Shown: positions 33,910 through 45,302, numbered from the stretch's first letter. The stretch is 64,000 bases of DNA from Phlebotomus papatasi (GCF_024763615.1 NC_077222.1:17050001-17114000), one strand, 5' to 3'. Numbers and translations are program-made. The notes: generated by a model not told the origin, from the sequence alone.

Positions 33910-34067
33910 GAGATAATTGGGATAAACATTATAAACATTATAACATTAAACATTATAACACTCAGAGCACATGAACACCATGATAGACTATGGTGTTCAT
34001 GTGCTCCGAGTGTTGTAAAGTGGTAGTATCAGAAATCACTTGTGACCCGATTTTTCCCAATTATCTC

Positions 34068-34109
34068 CATACCTAAAGAAGGAGACAAACATCTCCGAAA
34101 CGTCGTGTG
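34068..34109 (+). ncRNA. Hammerhead ribozyme-like core, right arm, probably inactive
   Basis: CATAC, CTAAAGA, A, stem II GGAGA/TCTCC, GAAACGTC, then GTGTG (stem I with one G-U pair). The catalytic CUGA has become CUAA, which should abolish cleavage. Stem III is reduced to the self-complementary ACGT, as described for dimer-acting hammerheads of Penelope-like elements. Confidence 0.45.
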
Positions 34110-34195
34110 AAGTTACAATTGAATAAATCCAAACATAGGTCATAATCCATGTTTTAAATTATCATCAAGTATAACTAACTGACCGTACCATTCCA

Positions 34196-34206
34196 ATAAG
34201 ATAAAC
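34196..34206. repeat. Target-site duplication, right, of fold-back retroposon
   Basis: Exact copy of 33795-33805. Confidence 0.8.
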
Positions 34207-35004
34207 CGATATTTTATAAAAGGAGTTTAGTAAAAAAAATCGTCACTTTTCTTAATTATATGTTTTATGCTCTAGTGCTTTTCCTTACATACTTTTGGGG
34301 TTGGTCCCGGAACAAAAGTTGTTACCTTTGCTAATACCTATTCAATCGCATAGGTCTCATTTGTGGCGAAAGGTTGGACCATTTTGCCCATTGTCATTTA
34401 TTCGCAAAATGGATAAATCGATGTCTTTTTTAAACTGCACAGTTGTACCTACTTTAAAAGGGGCTTGTGCTATTCTAATTCCGTTGCATCCACTAGTATT
34501 ACTTAATTGAATCAATCCGAAATTTTATTAACAAATAATCTTGATTTTTCTAAACAGTTTGGGTCCAGTTCGAACTACGGAATTATTGAAAACGATACCT
34601 CTCCACATATTTCTAATGGAAGTTAGATATAGCCATAATTTCATTTAGATCCGCAATTATCTTGTCTATCTAATATAAGTGACAGTACGATAAAGCATAG
34701 CTTCCTTTACAAATATACGAAAAAAAAATTCGTTATAGGTCCACCTCCCACTAACCATGAGATCATCCAGATAATCTGTTATGAACATTCCCATCATTTT
34801 GCGATGAACTCAAAGAAGTGGAGAAGTGTTTTAATCATGATAAATAAGAAAATAAAATAAGATTTTACCAGGGATCAATTCCCCATTTCGGATTCCCGAT
34901 GCATCCAGGCCCTACTTGGGCACCTTATGCTTTCCGATTTCTAATCTATATTATCTCCCGGGTAGACGAATAAGAAAAAAATATCGAAAAGATCTAATAA
35001 CTGA
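34207..35004. other. Unique sequence, nothing recognised
   Basis: No repeat partner; best open frame 71 codons (34295-34510, plus) without motif. Confidence 0.4.
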
Positions 35005-35200
35005 GTATCGAAATAATAAAGGACCCTTTTGATGCCCTGAAGATGATGCTATGCAGAATCGAAACGTCGATAATATAATGTAAAATTGTAATCTATCAGA
35101 TAGGTAATCGAAATCTATCAGGGATCGAAACGATCCTCTTTTAATAGATATCCTGAAAAGATCACAAAGAATCAGTGTTGTCCTTTAATATTTTATTGTA
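35005..35200. repeat. Possible relic of a hammerhead-bearing retroposon
   Basis: AATAATAAAGGACCC (35012) and TGTCCTTTAATATTTTATTG (35177) are imperfect inverses. Between them, 35037-35068 reads CCTGAAGATGATGCTATGCA then GAATCGAAACGTCG, a hammerhead-like phrase with a weak stem II (GAT/ATC) and no clear stem I. Confidence 0.35.
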
Positions 35201-35477
35201 CAGGACATATTGATAGGGTTCTACAGGTATGACTTCAGTTAAATAAACTTTAACAGGTCCCAACTCACTGACCATCTGGTTGGCATGGATTAGGTGAGGA
35301 TGATCTTCAAAACTTGTAAGAAGCAAACTATAAAATGTTGTTTTTTGATAATAAAGTTTCGAAGGATCGGTGATTTGACCAGGATAATTGAACAGTGGAC
35401 AGCAAAACTAGTTCAAATAAATTGAAATAAATCTAAAGTTAGACAAAATTTATCTAGAAGACTGGCTTCGTCTTACT
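35201..35477. other. Spacer sequence
   Basis: Nothing recognised. Confidence 0.4.
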
Positions 35478-35880
35478 GTGTTATCACACTTGCATATTAA
35501 AATTTTAATATGATTCACATTAATTGTCGCTGGTGAGAGTCCAAATGTGTAATTTGTGTGTTTGAATCATTTTATATTCAAAATTTGATCTATTTGTTGA
35601 TAAAAAGGTAGACTTGGCCCGCAAAATTTGATATAAATTGATTTATAGCATTAATGAGAAAAATTAAAGCGATTTTCTCTTTAATTTTTTAATGTGAAAA
35701 TTATTTATGCTTTAGGTAAATTTAAACTTATTTTTGCAGGCCAAGTCCACTTCTTTATCAATAAATAGAAAAACCCCAAATACTAAGTGACTCAAAGACA
35801 CAAATAACATATTTGGACGCTCACAAGCGACAATTAATGTGAATCACATTAAAATTTTAATGTACAAGTGTGATAACGCC
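35478..35880. mobile_element. MITE family 1, copy 3 (inverted)
   Basis: Reverse orientation relative to 72-474 and 6222-6625. The right end preserves the full GTGTGATAACGCC terminus. Same length, same interior phrases on the opposite strand. Confidence 0.88.
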
Positions 35881-37620
35881 GTTACATTAGGATTTGCTAA
35901 AATATATTTGAAATACACCCTTATAGAAGTAACAAAGTGTAAGGTGATCTTCTGGGTCAACGTACGTAGTATTTTCCACATTAAATATATCCAGCACAAG
36001 AGGCAATGCTGGACAGCAAAAAGACGATGGCAAGATTGCTGGTGTACATCTCATACAAAACAAGGGGAGATGCATCATTGGCCTCAACACTATACAGCTA
36101 TTATCATGCACCACTGCAACCTGCACAATTCATCATCAATCTATATGTGAAACAAATAAAATGAGGCGCGTCCCGAGAATATGTTGAGACTTTGGGAATC
36201 ATTAAGGCAGGGGTATACTTGCAACCGTCATACACGCTGATCACGTCGTCCAACACACCCAAAAGTGCTTGAAGATCGAGATGAAGACACAAATACTAAG
36301 AGCATTCAACTCAATTTTGTATAATTTAATTACACAGATCACCGATTGCTGACGAGAGTTGTATATAAGCTTAACTTATGCATGCGAATTGACGGTTAAA
36401 CCACTTTTTGTTCCCAAACAACCTACGACCAATTATCGACAAATCGATCGAGATCACTTGATGGAATCGGCAGACCTGTCCCTCACAAAAGCTGCCCCCT
36501 TAACTGGACAGAAATGCATAAGAATCTGTACATATATCACTCACCTTGATCCAATTACATCTTCGAACTAATAACGTGATCTCATTGCGCATCGAATTAC
36601 GCGATTGTGTACGCAACTAACCTCAATGAAATTATCACTGACTATCTAATCAGCAATGTCCGAAGACTTTCACCTAAAAAAAAGCATACAGGAAAGACCA
36701 GACAAACCCCTGACATTGACTTTGAATATCGATCGTCAGACGGAAAATTTGAATACAATTCCAACACCCATTCTAATGCGAAGATCCTTCCTGTTTCACT
36801 CCACATCCTGCTATTGTGGGTCTTCACCGGCCCGAAACTCGCCGTATTGAATTTCCATTGTAAATTTTTCATGCCATTTCCCCAATTTTTTGAGACACAC
36901 AAAACTGGCGGTATCGATGTCAGCTTTTTTTTTGCTGTCTGTACACAATCTCTCAAGGTTAGATAAGAGAATCCAATAAAACATGAAACAGTCATTTTCG
37001 CCATACTAATTACATCGCTGTCGACACACACTTTTCCAGGCAGATTTCACAGTATGATGGGTATGATGAGTGCTTTTTTTTTACTTCACAGCACTGAAGT
37101 ATATATTTTTGTGATTATATACACTGCAAAAAATAATATCATTTTCATGGCAGACAAAATGTGGACGGGTGCGTCAATGAAAGCGGGTAAATAACGCACT
37201 TGAAATTGCTGGAAATAGAATTTAAATAATCAAGAATTGCACAAACAATTTTTGGTCGTGATTCTTTAAAGATCAAATGATTAATTGTCAATTTGTATTT
37301 TAATTTTTAATAACTGAAAAGCTGTAATAAGTAATATACATAATTTTAAAGAAGAATAGCAAAAAGAATTTTAACAATAAAGAAGAGAAAAACAGTTGAG
37401 TTTAGTGATGGAATAGTAAATAAGTAGAACACACAAATTTGAATTGTAAATAATTTTTTTAATGTGTCTCGTTTCGGTCTGCAAAAAATTAATTTGATCG
37501 GCAACAAATTAAATTTGAACAGTAATCAATTTAGAACTTTTATTAGTGAAATCATTAAGTTCGCTGAGATTTTAGCATAAGCAAAAATAAAGAGTTCTCA
37601 TTTCTGCTGTAACAATTTTA
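35881..37620. other. Unique sequence of mixed composition, no gene identified
   Basis: Balanced from about 35,900 to 37,030 with overlapping open frames up to 129 codons (36642-37031, minus) and 119 codons (36607-36966, plus) lying antisense to each other. None has a recognised domain. AT-rich after 37,030. Confidence 0.4.
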
Positions 37621-37849
37621 TACACAGAGAAAAATTTTGAGTTAGAAAAAATTAAGAAACGTGGTTTTGAATCAAGAGTACAAGAATTTCAAACTATTTT
37701 CCCCTATAATTGAGATATTTTGCGCTTGAATTTCTCTAAAAGAGTATGATAGTTTAAAAAATAGAATAAATTGTGCTTAATAATAGGAGAACAGTGGGTT
37801 TGATTTTAGAGAATCGTAGTTTTGAACACTGATAGAGCATACAGAAGTT

Positions 37850-39673
37850 TTAAAGTTAGAAGGTCATGGTTTTGATTTTAGAGTATAGAGGTTTCGAGTT
37901 AAGACTATTTTGGTTTTGATCTTAGCGAAATCATCGTTTCGAAATAAGAGTATAGTGGCTTTGAATTCTATTATACTATTATGGTCTTGATTTTAGAGTA
38001 TTGTGGTTTTGATTTTAGAAACTTATGGGTTTGATTTTAGAGTATCGTGGTTTTGATTTTAGAGTATCGTGGTTTCGATTTTAGAGCATTGTGGTTTTGA
38101 TTTTAGAAACTTATGGGTTTGATTTTAGAAACTTTTGGTTATGATTTTAGAGTATGATGGTTTTGATTTTAGAGTATCATGGTTTTGATTTTAGAGTATC
38201 AGGGTTTTGATTTTAGAGTCTCATGGTTTTGATTTTAGAGTATCGTGGTTTTGATTTTAGAGCATTGTGGTTTTGATTTTAGAAACCTAAGGTTTTGTTT
38301 TTAGAAACTTATGGGTTTGATTTTAGAAACTTATGGTTTTGATTTTAGAAACTTATGGTTTTGATTTTAGAAACTTATGGGTTTGATTTTAGAAACTTAT
38401 GGTTTTGATTTTAGAGTCTCATGGTTTTGATTTTAGAGTATCGTGGTTTAGATTTTAGAGGATTGTGGTTTTGATTTTAGAAACTTATGGTTTTGTTTTT
38501 AGAAACTTATGGGTTTGATTTTAGAAACTTATGGTTTTGATTTTAGAGTATCATGGTTTTGATTTTAGAAACTTATGGTTTTGATTTTAGAAACTTATAG
38601 GTTTGATTTTAGAAACTTATGGGTTTCATTTTAGAAACTTATGGGTTTGATTCTAGAAACTTATGGTTTTGATTTTAGAAACTTATGGGTTTGATTTTAG
38701 AGTCTCATGGTTTTGATTTTAGAGTATCGTGGTTTTGATTTTAGAGCATTGTGGTTTTGATTTTAGAGTATCGTGGTTTTGATTTTAGAGCATTGTGGTT
38801 TTGATTTTAGAGTATTGTGGTTTTGATTTTAGAAACTTATGGTTTTGATTTTAGAAACTTATGGTTTTGATTTTAGAAACTCATGGGTTTGATTTTAGAG
38901 TATTATGGTTTTGATTTTAGAGCATTGTGGTTTTGATTTTAGAGTATCAGGGTTTTGATTTTAGAGTATCAGTGTTTTGATTTTAGAGTCTCATGGTTTT
39001 GATTTTAGAGTATTATGGTTTTGATTTTAGAGTATCAGGGTTTTGATTTTAGAGTCCCATGGTTTAGATTTTAGAGTATTATGGTTTTGATTTTAGAGTA
39101 TCGTGGTTTTTTTTTTAAAAAAAAACTTATTGTTTTGACTTTAGAAACTTATGGGTTTGATTTTAGAAGCTTATGGGTTTGATTTTAGAAACTCATGGTT
39201 TTGATTTTAAAATATTATGGTTTTGATTTTAGAGTATCAGGATTTTGATTTTAGAGTCTCATGGTTTTGATTTTAGAGTATCAGGGTTTTGATTTTAGAG
39301 TCTCATGGTTTTGATTTTAGAGTATTATGGTTTTGATTTTAGAGTATCGTGGTTTTGATTTTAGAAACTTATGGGTTTGATTTTAGAAACTTATGGTTTT
39401 GATTTTAGAGTATCAGGGTTTTGATTTTAGAGTATCAGTGTTTTGATTTTAGAGTCTCATGGTTTTGATTTTAGATTATTATGGTTTTGATTTTAGAGTA
39501 TCAGGGTTTTGATTTTAGAGTCCCATGGTTTAGATTTTAGAGTATTATGGTTTTGATTTTAGAGTATCGTGGTTTTTTTTTTTTTTTAAACTTATTTTTT
39601 TGACTTTAGAAACTTATGGGTTTGATTTTAGAAGCTTATGGGTTTGATTTTAGAAACTCATGGTTTTGATTTT
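37850..39673. repeat. Satellite array, left arm (22-bp unit)
   Basis: About 80 tandem copies of a 22-bp unit: the constant part GGTTTTGATTTTAGA followed by a variable part such as GTATCGT, GTATCAG, GTCTCAT or AACTTAT. More heterogeneous than the right arm. It contains two A/T-run expansions (39110-39125, 39573-39588) and a 466-bp internal duplication. Confidence 0.95.
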
Positions 39674-39703
39674 AAAATCAAAACCATGATACTCTAAAAT
39701 CAA
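39644..39703. repeat. Head-to-head junction of the two arrays
   Basis: A perfect palindrome centred on 39673/39674: GGTTTTGATTTT on the left and AAAATCAAAACC on the right, extended by CAT and ATG. There is no spacer; the 22-bp phase simply reflects. Confidence 0.95.
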
Positions 39704-42175
39704 AACCATAAGTTTCTAAAATCAAACCCATAAGTTTCTAAAAACAAAACCATAAGTTTCTAAAATCAAAACCACAATGCTCTAAAATCAAAACCATGAT
39801 ACTCTAAAATCAAAACCATGAGACTCTAAAATCAAAACCATGATACTCTAAAATCAAAACCACAATACTCTAAAATCAAAACCATAATACTCTAAAATCA
39901 AAACCATGATACTCTAAAATCAAAACCATGATACTCTAAAATTAAAACCACAATTCTCTAAAATCAAAACCACAATACTCTAAAATCAAAACCACAATAC
40001 TCTAAAATCAAAACCACAATACTCTAAAATCAAAACCATGATACTCTAAAATCAAAACCACGATACTCTAAAATCAAAACCATGATACTCTAAAATCAAA
40101 ACCATAACACTCTAAAATCAAAACCATGAGTTTCTAAAATTAAAACCATGATACTCTAAAATCAAAACCATAAGTTTCTAAAATCAAAACCACAATACTC
40201 TAAAATCAAAACCACAGTACTCTAAAACCAAAACCATGATACTCTAAAATCAAAACCATGAGTTTCTAAAATCAAAACCATGATACTCTAAAATCAAAAC
40301 CATGATACTCTAAAATCAAAACCACAATACTCTAAAATCAAAACCACAATACTCTAAAATCAAAACCATCATACTCTAAAATCAAAACCACAATACTCTA
40401 AAATCAAAACCACAATACTCTAAAATCAAAACCATTATACTCTAAAATCAAACCCATGATACTCTAAAATCAAAACCATAATACTCTAAAATCAAAACCA
40501 CAATACTCTAAAATCAAAACCATCATACTCTAAAATCAAAACCACAATACTCTAAAATCAAAACCACAATACTCTAAAATCAAAACCATCATACTCTAAA
40601 ATCAAAACCATAATACTCTAAAATCAAAACCATGATACTCTAAAATCAAAACCATGATACTCTAAAATCAAAACCATGATACTCTAAAATCAAAACCACA
40701 ATACTCTAAAATCAAAACCACAATACTCTAAAATCAAAACCATCATACTCTAAAATCAAAACCATAATACTCTAAAATCAAAACCATGATACTCTAAAAT
40801 CAAAACCATGATACTCTAAAATCAAAACCATGATACTCTAAAATCAAAACCACAATACTCTAAAATCAAAACCATCATACTCTAAAATCAAAACCACAAT
40901 ACTCTAAAATCAAAACCACAATACTCTAAAATCATAACCATTATACTCTAAAATCAAACCCATGATACTCTAAAATCAAAACCATAATACTCTAAAATCA
41001 AAACCACAATACTCTAAAATCAAAACCACAATACTCTAAAATCAAAACCACAATACTCTAAAATCAAAACCACAATACTCTAAAATCAAAACCATCATAC
41101 TCTAAAATCAAAACCATCATACTCTAAAATCAAAACCACAATACTCTAAAATCAAAACCACAATACTCTAAAATCAAAACCATCATACTCTAAAATCAAA
41201 ACCATAATACTCTAAAATCAAAACCATGATACTCTAAAATCAAAACCATGATACTCTAAAATCAAAACCATAATACTCTAAAATCAAAACCACAATACTC
41301 TAAAATCAAAACCACAATACTCTAAAATCAAAACCACAATACTCTAAAATCATAACCATTATACTCTAAAATCAAACCCATGATACTCTAAAATCAAAAC
41401 CATAATACTCTAAAATCAAAACCATGATACTCTAAAATCAAAACCATGATACTCTAAAATCAAAACCATGATACTCTAAAATCAAAACCACAATTCTCTA
41501 AAATCAAAACCACAATACTCTAAAATCAAAACCACAATACTCTAAAATCAAAACCATGATACTCTAAAATCAAAACCACGATACTCTAAAATCAAAACCA
41601 TGATACTCTAAAATCAAAACCATAACACTCTAAAATCAAAACCATGAGTTTCTAAAATTAAAACCATGATACTCTAAAATCAAAACCATAAGTTTCTAAA
41701 ATCAAAACCACAATACCCTAAAATCAAAACCATGATACTCTAAAATCAAAACCACGATACTCTAAAATCAAAACCATGATACTCTAAAATCAAAACCATA
41801 ACACTCTAAAATCAAAACCATGAGTTTCTAAAATCAAAACCATGATACTCTAAAATCAAAACCATGATACTCTAAAATCAAAACCACAATACTCTAAAAT
41901 CAAAACCACAATACTCTAAAATCAAAACCATCATACTCTAAAATCAAAACCATAATACTCTAAAATCAAAACCACAATACTCTAAAATCAAAACCACAAT
42001 ACTCTAAAATCATAACCATTATACTCTAAAATCAAACCCATGATACTCTAAAATCAAAACCATAATACTCTAAAATCAAAACCATGAGTTTCTAAAATCA
42101 AAACCATAATACTCTAAAATCAAAACCATAAGTTTCTAAAATCAAAACCACGATACTCTAAAATCAAAACCACAA
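39674..42175. repeat. Satellite array, right arm, main part
   Basis: More than 110 copies of TCTAAAATCAAAACC plus a 7-base variable part (ATGATAC, ACAATAC, ATCATAC, ATAATAC, ATAAGTT and others). The 22-bp phase is kept: rare marker units recur at distances of 506, 418 and 660 bp and 1518 and 176 bp, all multiples of 22. Confidence 0.95.
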
Positions 42176-42715
42176 TGCTGTAGAATCATCACCACAATAG
42201 TCTAAAATCAAATCACCAATACTCTAAAAGAATTCAAAACCACAATAGACCAACATCAAAACCAAAGTACTCTAAAAGCAAGACAATAATATTCTAAAAT
42301 CAAAACCATATTAGTCTTAAATATTTCAGATTAAGCAACATACTTCAGTGGAGATGAATTCCGATTGGAAAAGTTTATATAAAAATATCGAAATAAGACA
42401 GACTATGAGAGGTTCTAAGCCTTGATACTCTAAAATCAAAACCATTATACTCTTAAATATTTCAGATTAAGCAACATACTTCAGTGGAGGTAAATTCCGA
42501 TTGACAAAGTTCATATAGAAAATTGAAATGAAAGATGCATATGAGAGTTTCATGGAAGTGAATACGCGCGCATCATATGCATCACGTGGAAAAAGGTAAA
42601 GAATGAAATATATAACATTCACAAAAAAACCCTCAAATTGCCTTGATTCAAAACCTCAGAATACTCTACTTTCAGAACCAGCAATACTCGACAATCAACA
42701 CAGCAAACACTCCAA
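42176..42715. repeat. Degenerate interruption with a 135-bp duplication
   Basis: The unit decays from 42176. TCTTAAATATTTCAGATTAA, GCAACATACTTCAGTGGAG occurs twice (about 42312 and 42451), each preceded by a satellite unit. The rest (to 42715) has scattered unit remnants only. Confidence 0.75.
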
Positions 42716-43472
42716 AATCAAAACCATGGTACTCTAAAATCAAAACCATGGTACTCTAAAATCAAAACCATGGTACTCTAAAATCAAAACCATGGTACCC
42801 TAAAATCAAAACCATGGTACTCTAAAATCAAAACCACGATACTCTAAAATCAAAACCATAAGTTTCTAAAATCAAAACCACAATACTCTAAAATCAAAAC
42901 CATAAGTTTCTAAAATCAAACCCATAAGTTTCTAAAATCAAACCCATAAGTTTCTAAAATCAAAACCATAAGTTTCTAAAATCAAACCCATAAGTTTCTA
43001 AAATCAAAACCATAAGTTTCTAAAATCAAAACCACAATTCTCTAAAATCAAAACCATGATACTCTAAAATCAAAACCACAATACTCTAAAATCAAAACCA
43101 TGATACTCTAAAATCAAAACCATGGTACTCTAAAATCAAGACCATAAGTTTCTAAAATCAAAACCACAATACTCTAAAATCAAAACCATAAGTTTCTAAA
43201 ATCAAACCCATAAGTTTCTAAAATCAAACCCATAAGTTTCTAAAATCAAAACCATAAGTTTCTAAAATCAAACCCATAAGTTTCTAAAATCAAAACCACA
43301 ATTCTCTAAAATCAAAACCATGGTACTCTAAAATCAAAACCACAATACTCTAAAATCAAAACCATGATACTCTAAAATCAAAACCATAAGTTTCTAAAAT
43401 CAAAACCATAATACTCTAAAATCAAACCCATAAGTTTCTAAAATCAAAACCACAATACTCTAAAATCAAAAC
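42716..43472. repeat. Satellite array, right arm, distal part
   Basis: About 34 units. It opens with several tandem ATGGTAC-variant units and then alternates ACAATAC/ATGATAC units with runs of ATAAGTT units. A block of about 8-10 units at 42840-43030 recurs at 43140-43300. Confidence 0.9.
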
Positions 43473-43703
43473 CATTTTTGCTACAAATTCAAAACTATTT
43501 TTCTCTAAATTTAAGAGTAAAAAAGTCTAAATTCAAAGCTACTGAATTTCAAAACCATCGTACTCTAAAATTTAAGAAAATGCTCTTATAGAAATTTTTT
43601 CTTAATTTAAGCGAAATTTAAGAAAAAAATTGCTTGGAGCAAAATCGAACCCTTAGTTAGAGTATTTTTTTCTTGAATTTAGAGGGTAATTTTTCTCTGT
43701 GTA

Positions 43704-44702
43704 TGATTAGGCCCATTTTTGAAATGATTTAGTTTTTCTATTGACCAAAGATTAAAATTAATTTTGCTATTTTTAGTTGAAAATAAAAGCTCTGAACGTA
43801 AATAGAGAATTGTAGTACTTTCAATCTACGTAAGTTAAACTTGGTAAGGAGCTTGAAGAAATCTTGTTCAATTGTATTTAAATTTATAAATAAAATTAAA
43901 AGAAATATAAATTTTAGAAGATTCAGTAAAAGTAGTGAATTTATTTTTTGAAAAATAAACAAATTCATAATTTAAACCAGAATTTGAATATAGACGACTA
44001 GAAAATTGTCAGAATGAGTTAAGGTTATTATAGTAAGGTGGGGTAACTGGATCGTTTTCCGAAGAGTGCTACTTAAACGCTTGTTTTTGAACTGATAAAA
44101 TTCTTTTTTACTTCATCTAAATCCACAGAATTATTCACTGTTTCATTCAGAAACATAATATAAGAAAAAATTATCAAAAATATTAAAGAAAATTTATAAA
44201 ATAATGATAATATTGAAATAAGTCAGCATGCATTAACTGGGTCGCCTTTTCGCTAATTCACTTTCAATTAAATCTTTGGATTTAAAATACTTTTTTTCAC
44301 AAGGATAAAACAATAAATGTTTTCGATCAACAAGCTGTCATTGGCGAAAATATCATTGCTAGAAAATATTTAGTGAAGAATTCAGCTGACACAAGATTGA
44401 AACAATTACACTCACTTATTTAATGGATAAAAATATTATTTTTGCTTTTTCTCAAACTTGAATAGTTATATTATGTTACTGTAGTGACTATATTACGGAA
44501 ATAAAAATAAAAATATTATTTTAAGTGGATTAGTCGTAAACGATTCACATAGCGAAGCGCCCGGATTAGCACACTTGACTGTATATATAAAGCTTAGTGC
44601 AAAACCATAAGAACTATAATCAGTGGAAAGAATAAAACGGTAAATTTGAATTTTTTTTCAAACGGGAAGATCATATTTGAGACTTATTTTTGAAAGGTTC
44701 AC
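43704..44702. other. AT-rich sequence, nothing firmly recognised
   Basis: TAAGGTGGGGTAACTGGATC near 44035 resembles a TAGGG-type element end, but no partner was found. Confidence 0.4.
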
Positions 44703-44921
44703 TAGGGGAAAGTACTCTCCCTTCGAACGTTCATGCCTTCGAATAATGTGAATTTTCTTTTTTTTTTCCTAAGAGACTTACACATTTTTGTTAAATATTA
44801 GTTAGCTAATGATCATTTATTGATAATTATGTGATAATTGTGTAGAAGTCTCTAGGAAAAATAAAAGAAAATTCACATTATTCGGAGGCATGAACGTTCG
44901 AAGGGAGAGCACTTTCCCCTA
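44703..44921. mobile_element. MITE family 6, copy 1 (219 bp)
   Basis: The arms TAGGGGAAAGTACTCTCCCT, TCGAACGTTCATGCCTTCGA, ATAATGTGAATTTTCT and their inverse pair over about 57 bp. TA at both ends. Two further copies lie side by side at 61517-61937. Confidence 0.9.
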
Positions 44922-45125
44922 TATAGTTTCTTGAATCTTTGTATGCACATTTATCATACGATAGGACGTTTTTGTCTTAAATTTATTACTCGCATCTAAT
45001 TGAAGACGAGTGATAACTTATTCTTTGCTATTATTCACAAAATTTCAATTTTTCCCAAATAAGCGACTTTTTTCTTGATATGGAGGGAATAAGAGTTTAA
45101 ATAGTTGTAAATAGTTTAAATAGAG
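44922..45125. other. Spacer sequence
   Basis: Nothing recognised. Confidence 0.4.
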
Positions 45126-45302
45126 ACCCGGGCAGAATATATTATTAAATATTTAATTGAATAAATATTTAAATGAATATGAAGGGAGTTAATAATTTTG
45201 AATGAATAGTATAGTTTATTTATTATTCTTTGTAACATGGAAAATTGTAACATCCCATTATTCAATACATTCAATACCATACGTGGCGAATTCTGCCCCA
45301 AT
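45126..45302. mobile_element. Possible short MITE with CCCGGGCAGAAT ends
   Basis: CCCGGGCAGAATA at left and ATTCTGCCCCAAT at right are inverse over 11-12 bp; inner parts pair weakly. Confidence 0.4.

Larger units (their letters stand above)
33806..34195 (+). mobile_element. Fold-back retroposon with hammerhead-like cores, copy 1 (390 bp)
   Basis: Inverted arms of about 118 bp (left from TTGATGATAATTAAA, right to TTATCATCAAG) enclose a centre with a second hairpin (GAGCACATGAACACCAT and its inverse, about 33965-34008). A one-sided tail (ATAACTAACTGACCG) follows the right arm. Flanked by an exact 11-bp target duplication, pointing to target-primed insertion. Each arm contains the phrase for a hammerhead ribozyme (see separate entries). 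The plan resembles non-autonomous derivatives of Penelope-like elements, but no polymerase gene is present. Confidence 0.75.
37621..43703. mobile_element. Giant TIR-bounded fold-back block of opposed 22-bp satellite arrays (6.08 kb)
   Basis: Both ends carry the same 16-bp terminus, TACACAGAGAAAAATT, in inverted orientation, with TA outermost as in the fold-back element at 13128. Inside each end lies 170-240 bp of degenerate sequence built from words like GAATTTAGAG and TTCAAAACTA, then the arrays. The left array (about 37,850-39,673) has the unit TTTGATTTTAGAG plus a variable part; the right array (39,674-43,472) is the reverse complement. No coding capacity. I infer a MITE whose subterminal repeats were amplified. 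Confidence 0.8.

Noticed and set aside
36607..37031. Antisense pair of 119- and 129-codon frames as genes
   Set aside because: Same reasoning: overlapping on opposite strands with no recognisable domain.
37850..43472. CRISPR-like array (constant repeat with variable segments)
   Set aside because: The variable part is only 7 bases and drawn from a few recurrent states, the array is inverted on itself, and the genome context is eukaryotic. It is a satellite.
44030..44260. TAAGG-type MITE starting TAAGGTGGGGTAACTGG
   Set aside because: No inverted partner end was found; ATTAACTGGGTCGCC is in direct, not inverted, relation.
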